Below are positions 36,754 through 47,739 of a stretch of 64,000 nt of DNA, piece by piece. Made by a program: the position numbers and the translations under genes. Each line of letters begins with the position of its first letter. Within the stretch, counting starts at the first letter, position 1. A model generated the notes under the pieces. That model saw only the letters and a program-made list of their open reading frames with translations, did no database searches and had not been told where the DNA came from. Location of the stretch: NCBI GenBank assembly GCA_017163975.1, contig JAFFSR010000022.1, positions 773,001 to 837,000 on the forward strand, in the 5' to 3' direction. This DNA comes from Anastatus disparis. Taxonomy: Eukaryota > Arthropoda > Insecta > Hymenoptera > Eupelmidae.

Positions 36754-38816
36754 GTGAAAAAAATACTTTTTTACCAAAGTGTGCGCACGTGGGTCACCGA
36801 TTTCGCTGGTTTTGAGATATGTTTTAGTTCTATAAAAGTTACGAATCTGTGCAAAATTTCAGCTCTCTAGGTGCAAAACTCGCCGAGAAATGACCTTTTG
36901 AAGTTGAAAAAAAGGCCTTTTTTAGCCTTATTTTAGCTATTTTTCAATGGCATACCATAAATCGAAAAATTCATCTTTTTTAATTCAGCTTGGCGCGTTC
37001 GATAGGTATTAGTGTGTACTTTCGAAGAATTTTTTCCAAATCGAAGTAATTTCAACGTGGAAAAATTGCTCGTTAGTAACAAAATGCCTCTTTTTTTTTA
37101 ATTTTCCATTTTTTTTGGCATTTTAAAAACGTCTTCATTTTTTTTCTTTTCTATATATCCTATCTCACAAAGTCTACTTTTTTTTGTATCCAAAAAACCT
37201 ATAATTTAAGCTTTGAAACGCCCAAATCGGTTGAAAAACTTTGCAGTTATATAACTTTAAAGTCACGATGGTTTTGATTATTTTCATTTTCCGCCTATAT
37301 CCAGGTACTTATCTAGGTACGTTCAGTTGCTTCGAATTGCTTCAAAATTTTTTTACGTATCGTTTATATGTTACAGAACAAAGGTAAATGGGTTTGGAAA
37401 TAGATATCGATCATTATCTAAATAAGTTTTGATGTTTAATTTCACGTTTTTCAATGTATTTTTAAGTTTTTTACTTCAAACGCGATACTAACCTTTATTT
37501 GTTTTAGTAGAATGAAGCTTTCAAAAACTTTTTTGTTACTTTATATTAGATTAAATTAAACTGCACGTCAAATTTCTCAAGGTTTACTTGATTTTGTAAC
37601 TGAATAATCAATCGTGCAATAACTAATATCAACTAAATTATGTTCATTTCATGTTTTTCTTATACCTTCATCAATTGTAATTACGTTTATTTATTTATAA
37701 TATTAAAAGTTATGAGTTTTATATTATAGTTGAAATGTCATATAAGAGAAATTAGCAAAAAATATATATGAATTAAGTTTAAGTAGCATTGAATGAAGCG
37801 CGAAAACGAATTCCGCTATAATTTAAGATTCAGTAAAATTATGTATATCATACGTAACTTATCTTACAGGAATATAAGAATATTTAATTGGATGGATATA
37901 GATTTTGGCAAAATATTTTATTTTTAAATATATTTATTTACTTATGCCAATTGAACAGTTTTTGATTCAGTATCTAGAGAATAATGTTTAACTTTCATTG
38001 TGTGCTTATCCAGGGGTTGAACAAAGTGATACCCTCTTGTATCCTTAATTCTATTTATTGACTTAAACCTCTTTTGAAGACTCTTGCCTCTGGCAGTCAC
38101 ATCAGCATCTGAGACATAAAGGTACCTGGAAAAGAAAAGAAGATTTTGTAATTATTGTATATTTTACCATCGTACTTTCATTGAAAGATTAAATTATGTT
38201 TTCGTACTTGACATTAGAATTTTTATTGTTCAGATAATCAAATAATTGTTCAGCAGTCATTATTAGCTTGCCTTGCAATGACGCCCTTCTTGCAGTTTGT
38301 TTAGCACTTGCACCAATACCGTCAGAAACACTTTTACCGTGAGAAGTTCCAAAATAATTGTGCGACCTTACAGTGATATTGAAATCTTCTTGATGGTAAC
38401 ATATAGTACTGAAATAGTTTCTAAAACAAAATAATCACATTGACATATTATATTAATGTTTGTTTCCTTTTTTTTTAATTTTGAATTATAAAAGGTTTCA
38501 GATTACTAGCTTTGTATGACAAAAATTTTTATTAAACCTTCCCGTGAAGAAATATTCCTATGTTTCTCATTTATTTAATAGAATTCTTATAATAATTACT
38601 TATTATTATGAAAAAATAAATTTTAAGAATAAAATTTATTCTTCTTTCTTTTAAATACTATTATAATTCTGGTATTAATAAAAAATAATTCCTTTTTTCG
38701 TTTTTAAATATTAATATTTATTAAAATAACCATTAATCACCATGAATAGAATTTGAAATCGATCAACAATATTTATGTACAATGCAAGATTTTGTAACGG
38801 TGCATTCACAGTAGTA

Positions 38817-39217
38817 CACTGAAAGAAATTTCGTCTTTGGGTATCTCAATATTTAGAGTCTATTGATTTCATGAAAGAAACAACATTTCATAACTCTACA
38901 TTTCGTATTATTTCAATTCGTACAAGCGTATAAATAAACTCTAAGAATCCTCGAATACATGCAAAACGAAACTGAACTTGATCTTACTCGAAATTCGTAA
39001 ATATGGAATTCGATGAGTCCTCGCAATAGCGCAAGCGCACGGCCGAGCTAACTTAACTCGGCTTTCGGCGTCTGAGACCCCGAGAGCCGAGATTCTCGAT
39101 TTCTGCAATACCTTTGAATAAGAGACTCCGACGCTAGCGAATCAATTTAACACAATTATTGAAAAGTCTTTATCCCTTAAGTCATCGACATCTCCAAAGG
39201 CAAAATTTTTTTCAGTG
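38817..39217. mobile_element. 401-bp MITE with TA target duplication
   Basis: The ends read CACTGAAAGAAATTT and AAATTTTTTTCAGTG, flanked by TA at 38815-38816 and 39218-39219. The uninterrupted sister arm at 41891-41915 shows the empty site (CAGTAGTACGACAG when inverted), which proves insertion with TA duplication. This fits Tc1/mariner-type mobilisation. It has no ORF. Confidence 0.92.
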
Positions 39218-39835
39218 TACGACAGCTCGGCAACTTAAAATTTTACCTATTATGCATTGATAAAAGTAAGATTCACCCCAGTATGTTGAATCGTGACAGA
39301 TATTTATTTCATCTCGTTTTATTAACGTTTTAAAATATGATACGAGCATCAAACGCATTATACATGTATGTGACACAAGCGTGATACATGTACATCATCA
39401 TTGACCGCGTATCTAATACGAGCCTACAAATTTAACGCCCCACTGAACGAGGTCCACGCTCGTACAAGATTCACGCTCGATCATACGCGTATCCACACGT
39501 TTAAGCATGTATGGTCAGCGTGGTATACAGGTTTCGATACTCGTTATACATGTATACAGTAGACTCTCGATACAAGGGAATCAACGGGGCTGTAAGAGAG
39601 GAATTTTCTTGGGAATTCTTTTATACAAAGAGTATCCAACACGCTCGAGTTGAGAGTGATAGCCACGCCTACTGTCTAGTTGTGTGAATTGTATTCAACA
39701 TGCGTGTATATTCTGTGTTTCTCACTTTCATAGTGGTGGGAGAACGCAGATATTTAGGCTTACGCCGATATCAAGGGAAAGGAGCTCGAATTCTCTTATA
39801 TCGCGATCTCTTGTATCGAGAGTTCACTGTAGTTA

Positions 39836-40130
39836 AGCGGTATACATGTATCGATACGTATTGCATTGCGGTATGCGTGTATCAAGCACGTATAACAGCA
39901 CGGTATACGTGTATGGATACACGTATAACAACACGGTATACGTGTATCAAGCACGTATAACAACACGGTATACGTGTATCAAGCACGTATAACAACACGG
40001 TATACGTGTATCAAGCACGTATAACAACACGGTATACGTGTATCAAGCACGTATAAACGCGCGCTATACATGTATCGAGCACGGTATACATGCATCGATA
40101 CATAGTATACGCGTATAATACGTGTATCAC
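39836..40130 (+). repeat. 32-bp minisatellite
   Basis: Units of the form CACGGTATACGTGTATCAAG followed by CACGTATAACAA repeat at exactly 32 bp (for example 39964 and 39996) for three to four good copies, with degenerate copies on both sides. Units contain internal GTATAC and ACGTGT palindromes. It lies at the inner edge of the left arm of the 3.1-kb foldback. Confidence 0.9.
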
Positions 40131-41313
40131 TATACACGTACATACGCTCATACGTGGTTCCTACATGCATACATGTTCATCTTCGTTTTTTTTTTTTTTT
40201 GTTCATATATAATAAGCTATTTATTTATTGCAAATTTAATTAGTTCAAAAGGAAAACAATGATGGAATAAACAATCGCGTATTTAATCTTTTTATGAAAT
40301 TAATGCTTTTTTAATTCCTTTCTGATAATAATTGATATAATAATTTTTCTTTAATTGAACTGAAATTGACATGGCATAAGAGGCTATTATGCATTGAATG
40401 ACTAGCAGGTTTTCTAATTCAATTCCAAATTGATTAAACTTTAGATATAAGAATTTTTAAAATATACACATTTTACATGAATGTGTAATCACTAATAATA
40501 TCTCCCTTACTTATCTTTCAAATGTTAATAGTTTAAGAGCAAATTAGTCACAAACATTAAACTGTAAAATTCTTTAGGTAATTTATTTGCTCAGAAAAGA
40601 TCATTGTAAGAAATCTCTAAAAAATTTGGTTTTACAAATATTCACTGAGAAAAGTGATTATTTTTATGATTATTGTATACCTTTAATTAAATATATTTCA
40701 AATTAAACTGTAATATCTACAACTAATTTGATGCACAGTAAAACAATCTTTATCGTCAAACTGATTTAGTTTATAAAAAGAACAATGTTTTATTAAGCAA
40801 TCATATCTTTTATATTTTTTTAAAATCAATGTATTCTTAATCATAATTTTATGTTTTTAATTTAAGGACAAAATTTCATAATGTAATTAGAAATTAAATT
40901 ATTTTGAAATTTTTCAAGACATTTATTGTTTGTAGTTGCAAAAAGAAGAAGCAAATGTTTTTAAACAAACTGTTTCACTAAAAATAAAAGTTTTATATTC
41001 GAAAATAGTAAATTATAAAATTTCTCTTTTGTCGGCTTTCAGTAAAATTTTAGAAACATTTAATACAAAAGTTGAGATTAATTAAAAATACTCATTTCTT
41101 CTATTGATTATTTGTAACAAAAATGTCTTTGGAAGTTTTTTTCTTAATCTCATAGAATTTGAGAAAAAAAATTAATAAACATTGAAATTTAAAGCTTTTA
41201 ATACATTTATTCCATCGTAACAATTTGAAGTTAATAGTTTCAAAAAAAGTCATTTAATTAATATGTAATTGTGGATTTCTTAAAATTGACATGGTAGAAT
41301 GGATTTTATTTAC

Positions 41314-41359
41314 CATTCGATATTCATGAAATATTGCAATATTTCATGAATATCGAATG
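41314..41359. repeat. 46-bp perfect palindrome
   Basis: CATTCGATATTCATGAAATATTG is followed directly by its exact reverse complement, centred at 41336/41337. It lies just inside the right arm of the 3.1-kb foldback. It would extrude as a hairpin without a loop. Confidence 0.95.
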
Positions 41360-43275
41360 CAATATATCTGCGTTCTCCCACCACTATGAAAGTGAGAAAC
41401 ACAGAATATACACGCATGTTGAATACAATTCACACAACAAGACAGTGGGCGTGGCTAACACTCTTGACTCGAGCGTTTTGAATACTCTTTGTATAAAAGA
41501 ATTCCCAAGAAAATTCCTCTCCTACAGCCCCGTTGATTCTCTTGTATCGAGAGTCTACTGTATACATGTATAACGAGTATCGAAACCTGTATACCACGCT
41601 GACCATACATGCTTAAACGTGTGGATACGCGTATGATCGAGCGTGAATCTTGTACGAGCGTGGACCTCGTTCAGTGGGGCGTTAAATTTGTAGGCTCGTA
41701 TTAGATACGCGGTCAATGATGATGTACATGTATCACGCTTGTGTCACATACATGTATAATGCGTTTGATGCTCGTATCATATTTTAAAACGTTAATAAAA
41801 CGAGATGAAATAAATATCTGTCACGATTCAACATACTGGGGTGAATCTTACTTTTATCAATGCATAATAGGTAAAATTTTAAGTGGCCGAGCTGTCGTAC
41901 TACTGTGAATGCACCGTAAAAGATAATTAATATTCTCACTAGATTTTCTTACCAGAATCCTTTTAGAAAAGTGTGACAAAATCCGCAGGTTTCCCTATTA
42001 AATTTTCGGTTTAGATTCCGACGAGACATCGGGATTCTTTGTCAAAATGTGGTTAGATTTGACTTTCAATTTCTTTACGGGTTAGTGTCATATATTATAG
42101 TAAAAGAATTAAAAATGTTAGTAATTTTAAGAATTAAATTGTATCTTACTTGTTTTTAAATTGTGTTGGAGCACCATCGGTCCAATAATCTAACTGCTTT
42201 ATCCAAAGATATTCTGTTTTAATATAATTAAGTATTTTTTCTTGAAATGCGTGTATAGAATAAGCTTCATGAATTTTAGTGTTGGAAATAACACAAAAAC
42301 ATTTAATCTTAACCTCATTACTGGTAAAATCTTTATAATATAAAGCAGCAGTAAATAATGTGGCTGACGAGTTACTAAAATAAAACCCTTGAGTAGAGTT
42401 TTGAGCACAGTAGGTATAATTTTCTGCGAAGTCCATAACTAAAATTCCAACATCTGTTTCCATTTCTTTTCGAGATTGAGAATAATGTTGTTTCTGCTTA
42501 GAGGAAATAAAATGATGTTCAGTCATACAATATATGTCTTCAACCACACTTTTCAAAACTTCAGAATAATCTTCATTAAATTCTTCAAGAGCTATTCTAT
42601 TAAAGGTACTACTTTTACCTTTCACGTTAACATTAGTCCAATTAGTATATTTTATATTAGAATGGTTGTTAATATCATTATCATTAAAAAAAGTTTCAAG
42701 CACTTCAAATTGTTTTGGGCATTGTTCACAATCTCGAAACATACAATTTTTATTTTCTATTGAACATACAGAGGCTTCAATTATTTCTTTATAGCACATA
42801 TCTGGTTTTACAGCTGCAAATTTAAGCTTCACATTTTCATGAATAACACACACACAAATATTATGTGTGCCAGGTTCTCCAGCAAAACGACATTGCTTTG
42901 GTTTGAGTTTATAAAAAAATGCTAAGCATGGAATGGTATCAAATTTAGTTTCTTTTAACCAATTAACATATAGGACTTTTATGTCATGCATCATCACTCT
43001 CTTTTGAATTATTGCATTAGATTGATCTGCATCTTTAATTTTCATGCATTCTTTGACCCCACTGCACGTCGAGCTGTTCAGATCACATAAATAATATTCT
43101 TCAATTTCTTTTCTTACTTCAATTGGAACTTTCAAGTAAGATTTTCTCTGGCGTACACCCAGTACCCCTAAAAATTAAATTATGCATGAAGACAGGATAG
43201 TAAATAGTATAATAAATTTCAAAATAAATAAGTCATTATCATAAAAAATATTTCAAAAATATTTTTATTTATATA

Positions 43276-44040
43276 GGGCATTTTATATCAACTCATATAA
43301 TATATAATATGATTGTTCTATTTAATACCTAAAATATACAAAAAAATTTTCAGAGGCCTAGGTTAAAGGTCAAGAGCTAGACGTCATGGAAATTTGGTAT
43401 TTTTTGAACGTTTATGTTAAGTTATCATTTTTGATATTTTTTTATTTAAGAATTAAGGGTTTTAGAAAAAAAAATATAGACATTTTTTTTGAAAATTATG
43501 TGTAGAAACTACACAAATTTTTTCCAGCCCCTAAGCAGCTATCTTTTGATAGGTCCATTATATATTTGCATGTAATTTTAAATTACTCATGTTCGCCCAG
43601 GTTGATTTTACTCATTTGGCATTAAAAAGTTTGTATTTTATATGATATTTGACTGACATTGCCCCTATATGGGAAAATATCTCTGTAAGCAGCTATGAAA
43701 CTTTTTATTTTTCCAAAAATAATGTTTTCAATGTCATTGAAAATTTTTATTGTAAATTTACTCTCGACACTCTTGATAATTCTTAATTATTAAAATGATA
43801 ATTATTTTAATATTATTTTTATATCAAAAAATGTAACTATATTTTAATGATTTTAATCTTAATTAGTGCAGAATTAAGCTACATTAATAACTGCACATTC
43901 GCATAATCAAAATCCACTTATAAGTTTAAAGTAAAAAAAATATCAAAGATGATAATTTAACAAAAATATTTAAAAATCCCAAAAAATTAAAGGATTGAGA
44001 AAAATTTTTTCAAAGAGTACTTGTGTTATATCATTGGAAA
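43276..44040. mobile_element. Relic of the GGACATTTCACAC foldback family in an intron
   Basis: Starting GGGCATTTTATATCAACT, it follows the same order of phrases as the foldback at 19539: ATACCTAAAATATACAAAAA, AATTTTCA, AGGTTAAAGGTCAAGAGCTA and GAAATTTGG. Part of an opposite arm (AAAAATATCAAAGATGATAA) lies near 43937. It nearly fills the intron between exons 1 and 2 of the DDE-like gene. Confidence 0.55.
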
Positions 44041-45154
44041 GAAGAATTATAAAGTAATAATTTATTAATACTTACCAACATTTTTCTTAATTTCTTAGAT
44101 TCATGAAACATGTATTTTGTACATTTGAAATATGTTTGAACATTTTTAATGTCCAATCTTCAGGTAATAAAGTCAATAAAGTTATCTGTTCATTAACTGT
44201 TGATGAATCAAATTTAGATTTAATATTTAAAATCATTTGTTGGAACCAATGGCTTTCAATTGAACTTTGTTTAATATTTTTAAACTTTGGCAAAACTATA
44301 TTATGTGTTCTGACTAACTGATCAGAGACTTGATTTACTATATTTTGAATAATATCTACTCCTTTCTCAGCTGCACGTTCATCACTTAACTTTTCTCTTT
44401 TAAAAGAAGGTATATCTAAAATATTAAATACCTTTTCTAATTTATGTTTTCTCTGGCTATTTGATAAAAATACAGAGCCTTTTGAACTTTGACTATTTTT
44501 AGGTGTTTCTTGTGATGAATGAGTATCGGTTGATAAAGTTTCACTTTTGAAAAGAACACGTTTTTTGTATTCTTCAATTTCAATACTAAGTTTTCTTAAA
44601 CAAATATTACATATTTTGTGGTCCAAAGACAATGTGATTTTGTAAATATCTTTTAAATAGTCTACAGATTGTTTTTCTAAACAATTTAAATTTTCATTAA
44701 CTTTATTTCCGTGTCGTTTAAAAGGGTCCACACAAAATTCAAGTTGTTTATTAAAATTGTCAACTTTTACTTGAAAATTTCTAAAACAATTGTTACACAG
44801 TTTATTTCCAGGAATAATATTAAAATCACAAGCTTAATTAATTTGTTTTGATAATTCTAAACTAATAATTTTCAAACATGTTTTCACTTTTTTTAAGTGT
44901 TTGTTTTGAGGATCACAACACTCATTACAGAAACTTGAATAGTATAATATATATAACCTGTAGTGATAATCACAAATTGATCTCTCGTTAATGTTAATAA
45001 TACTTTTCAAATTAGGTATCCTTAAAAGCAAAAGTTCTAAATCACTTTCTGAAAAAGTATCAAGTTTGTGAAAACTTGTCTTTGCACGTAATCTCTCTAA
45101 ATGACATTTATCACTTACAAAAGCGCTTACACAACAGTCTTTTAACTGTGCCAT

Positions 45155-46179
45155 TTTACTTTTGAATAAAAAATACTTAGAAAGAAAATAAATACAATTT
45201 CAGTGATCCGTAGACTATACTTTTAAATATTAAGTCGACAGTTAACGAAAAATTACCTGTACACTTATACATTGATATAAAAATACAAAAATAACAAACG
45301 TATTTCGATTAAAAGAATTGTACATTAAAAACACTATTAAATTACTAAAAACAAAACTATACATATTATCTAAAAAAGGACTGAAAGAAATAAAATGCAT
45401 GTACACCGTGTGTGCAACATAGAAATAGTACACATAGAGCACGAAGTAAGAAAGAAAGGTGATCTCTCGGACCAGCGTTGGGGAACGATTATTTTTTGAA
45501 TTTCCCTCAGCTAAATTCAGAGCGTAGAAGCAAAAGTGTATTATCATGTCTCGTGGAGCGCGGCGATCGGCAAAAAGCATATTAATATCCTCAAAAAATA
45601 ATCGTCCCCAACGCTGTTTCGGACCCCACTACTTGTGATGAATTTGTGGCGCTTCGGCTCTTCGCCTCCTAGATTGTAGGCTGCTTAGTGTATTATACGC
45701 TGACACCTACAGCCAGCGATTGATGTTTGTAATAGTGTGTGTGTGTGTGTGTGGGTGTTTGAATATTTTCGCTTGAGAAAGGACACGCACACTACTGTAT
45801 ACACCTGACTGTAGGTGTGAACATATAGTACATTTGTGTAGTTACGAGTTTAGCGCCGTCTAAAGGTGAAAGTGCCACAACACCTCAAAGTGATCACAAA
45901 AATTTTGTGGTGGGGGTAGGGAAGTTGCACCACCATTTTTTCTTACACCGTGACATAGAGTGTAGAAGCCAGCTGTTTTGTATTACTCTGTTAAAACTTT
46001 TAACTTAAAAAAAAGAAAATAAAAGTCTCTTTCTGTTCTTGTCTAAGTGGCGCATAAGCAGGACATCTGTTTATAGCAGGTTTCTATGCGTTCTCTCAGA
46101 AAGATAATTCTACAGCACGGTATAATCAGGTCCTGAAACTTTCATGGTGGGAGGTAGGCATAGTTTTGAAATGAGTTAA
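45155..46179. other. Upstream region of the DDE-like gene, plus small repeats
   Basis: Holds any promoter of the gene below 45154 but no clear TATA box. A (GT)n run lies at about 45737-45757. ACACCTACAG...CTGTAGGTGT (about 45704-45819) is a possible decayed 115-bp MITE. No ORF is convincing. Confidence 0.4.
45473..45616. mobile_element. 144-bp hAT-like MITE
   Basis: The ends CAGCGTTGGGGAACGATTAT and ATAATCGTCCCCAACGCTG are inverted repeats of the hAT CAG..GTTGGG type. They are flanked by TCTCGGAC (45465-45472) and TTTCGGAC (45617-45624), an 8-bp target duplication with one mismatch. No coding. It inserted upstream of the DDE-like gene. Confidence 0.9.
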
Positions 46180-46639
46180 GGTGGCTCCATCGCGAAATGT
46201 CGCGAATCGAGACTAATCAATTTTAATAGTTTAAATCACGCTGAATCCAACGGTATCCTTATTTATATACATAACCGATCAAAATTTCGAGAAATTTGAG
46301 TTCAAAGTTCGCCCTTTTAACATGGGCTCTTATGGTTGACATACTTAAATTGATCTGTAATAATTCTAATTGGAATTGTCAATAAAAAGTAGTGTGTAGG
46401 TCTTATAGAAAAAAACTCCCTCTTTAAAATGCTGTTGTCAAAGATAAAGGTAGCCGAACGATAAATTGAAATATTGTCGAAAGAAGTAAATATATTATGA
46501 TTCTAAATGGTTGCTGACAGGAAGTCAATTGGTAAGACATTGTTGGCACTGCATACGAAAAACGCGCGTAATTTGAATTAAAAAAAAAAAATAATTAAAT
46601 TAGTATAAATTTAATATACGATTAATATTAATGTTAATA

Positions 46640-47108
46640 GAGAGTGTCAGTGGCGTAACCGGCTAAGGCGCACGGCTTATACGGTCTCTACACTTTCGCT
46701 CCAAGCGGTCGAGGGTTCGATTCCCGGTGAAAACATCTGAAATTTTTTTCAGGCTTTTTTCATCGGAAAAAGAATCTCTGAGTGCGATGGGTCAATGTAC
46801 CTGGCGTGGGTTTTCTCCTAGGGGAGTTTTCCTACGTCACAGGTCTAAAAAGCCTGGGTAAATGCGGGAACCGACCGTAGAAATCTGCTTACCGACTGCT
46901 CTTGGAACGCGGCAGTCCATGATTTCTCGGGGATTGGGTAATTTAGCTTAGCTAAAAACGAGGATCTGAAACTAGTATAAGATAAAAAGAGGTTTGGTAG
47001 GAACATCCTCACACAGAGGTGGTGCGGGATGCCGGTATATAGCCGATAGGCTGGGAATACCAGGGGCCACTAGGGCAGCAAATGAAAAAAAAAAAAAAAA
47101 AAAAAAAA
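46640..47108 (+). mobile_element. tRNA-derived SINE with 15-bp target duplication
   Basis: The head has a pol III A box (TGGCGTAACCGGCTAAGG, about 46650) and B box (GGTTCGATTCC, about 46714) in a tRNA-like arrangement. An unrelated body of about 360 bp follows, ending in a long poly(A). Identical ATATTAATGTTAATA copies flank it at 46625-46639 and 47109-47123. SINEs depend on LINE machinery for retroposition. The perfect duplication and intact poly(A) indicate a recent insertion. Confidence 0.93.
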
Positions 47109-47739
47109 ATATTAATGTTAATATACAATAAATAATATTGTAATTTTAATGATACAATTTTTTAATATACAAAGATTTATTGTTCAGAATATTAGAATGA
47201 TATTCAAATTAGGAAATGAGGAAAATAAAACACTGTATGTAAGAATGTATTAAATATATTGTTTTTGCTTTTAAGTAATTATTAAATAACATTATATTAA
47301 ATATACCACTTTTAATTTAAACAATAAATAAAATATAATTCGTAATTTATTTTATACGTAAACACATTATTGACTATAAACATATATCTGCGATATTTAG
47401 TAAACTTTTGATAAGGTTTATATGTATCAATTTATATTGTTTATAATAATTATCTACATATATATGATTTTAAAAAAATATATAAATTAAATAAAGAAAT
47501 GTGAAACTAAGATGAATGAATTTCTAACTTTTAAATATATAAAAACCTTACTTACTGGAAGAATCGTCTTAGTATATACTAAGTATTAACTAATATTTGC
47601 ATAGTACCATTTGGTTACGTAGTACTAACTATATTTCACAAATTTTCATAAAGGTGTGAAATATAATTCATCTCACTTAAAATAATTATTTCTGGAACTG
47701 TTGAGTATAATGCTTTAAAAATCAAATAATATTTCATTA

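Larger units (their letters stand above)
38798..41916. mobile_element. 3.1-kb foldback with TAA target duplication
   Basis: The ends are CGGTGCATTCACAGTAGTAC and its inverse, flanked by TAA at 38795-38797 and 41917-41919. A 3-bp TWA-type duplication fits PIF/Harbinger-like elements. Inverted arms of about 530 bp include GTGGGAGAACGCAGAT (about 39736 and 41371). It occupies the intron between exons 2 and 3 of the DDE-like gene. It holds no transposase; the centre has a minisatellite and AT-rich sequence. The left arm is interrupted by a MITE. Confidence 0.88.
37942..45154 (-). pseudogene. DDE-like, cysteine-rich transposase candidate, four exons
   Basis: Exon 1 (45154-44076) starts MAQLKDCC and has two Cys/His units of the type CC(V)DP...H...LC..C that recall the ARL14EP-type domain: FCNECCDPQNKH then PGNKLCNNC, and FCVDPFKRH then HKICNIC. 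An in-frame TAA at 44834 splits the units, and the frame is disturbed near 44090. Exon 2 (43167-42150) has a Cys cluster (CSIENKNCMFRDCEQCP), ILVMDFAENY and YWTDGAPTQFKNK, both probable catalytic Asp motifs of an RNase H-like fold. Exons 3 (38420-38208: NYFGTSHGKSVSDG) and 4 (38125-37942: GYHFVQPLDKHTMKV) complete it; splice phases match across both junctions. I recall similar proteins repeated in cnidarian and insect genomes but cannot name the superfamily. The copy is probably dead. Confidence 0.75.

Noticed and set aside
39836..40130. Regular 32-bp repeats resembling a CRISPR array
   Set aside because: Units are contiguous with no unique spacers, and the sequence is eukaryotic; it is a minisatellite.
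39700..40170. ORFs on both strands at 39700-39960 and 39979-40170
   Set aside because: They translate the GTATACGTGTAT minisatellite; repeats of 32 bp shift frame each unit and give no stable peptide repeat.
45242..45580. 112-aa minus-strand ORF upstream of the DDE-like gene
   Set aside because: It runs across a hAT-like MITE insertion and has no protein-like pattern.
46640..46735. Functional tRNA gene
   Set aside because: A and B boxes are present, but the fold is imperfect and it is fused to a SINE body with poly(A) and target duplication.
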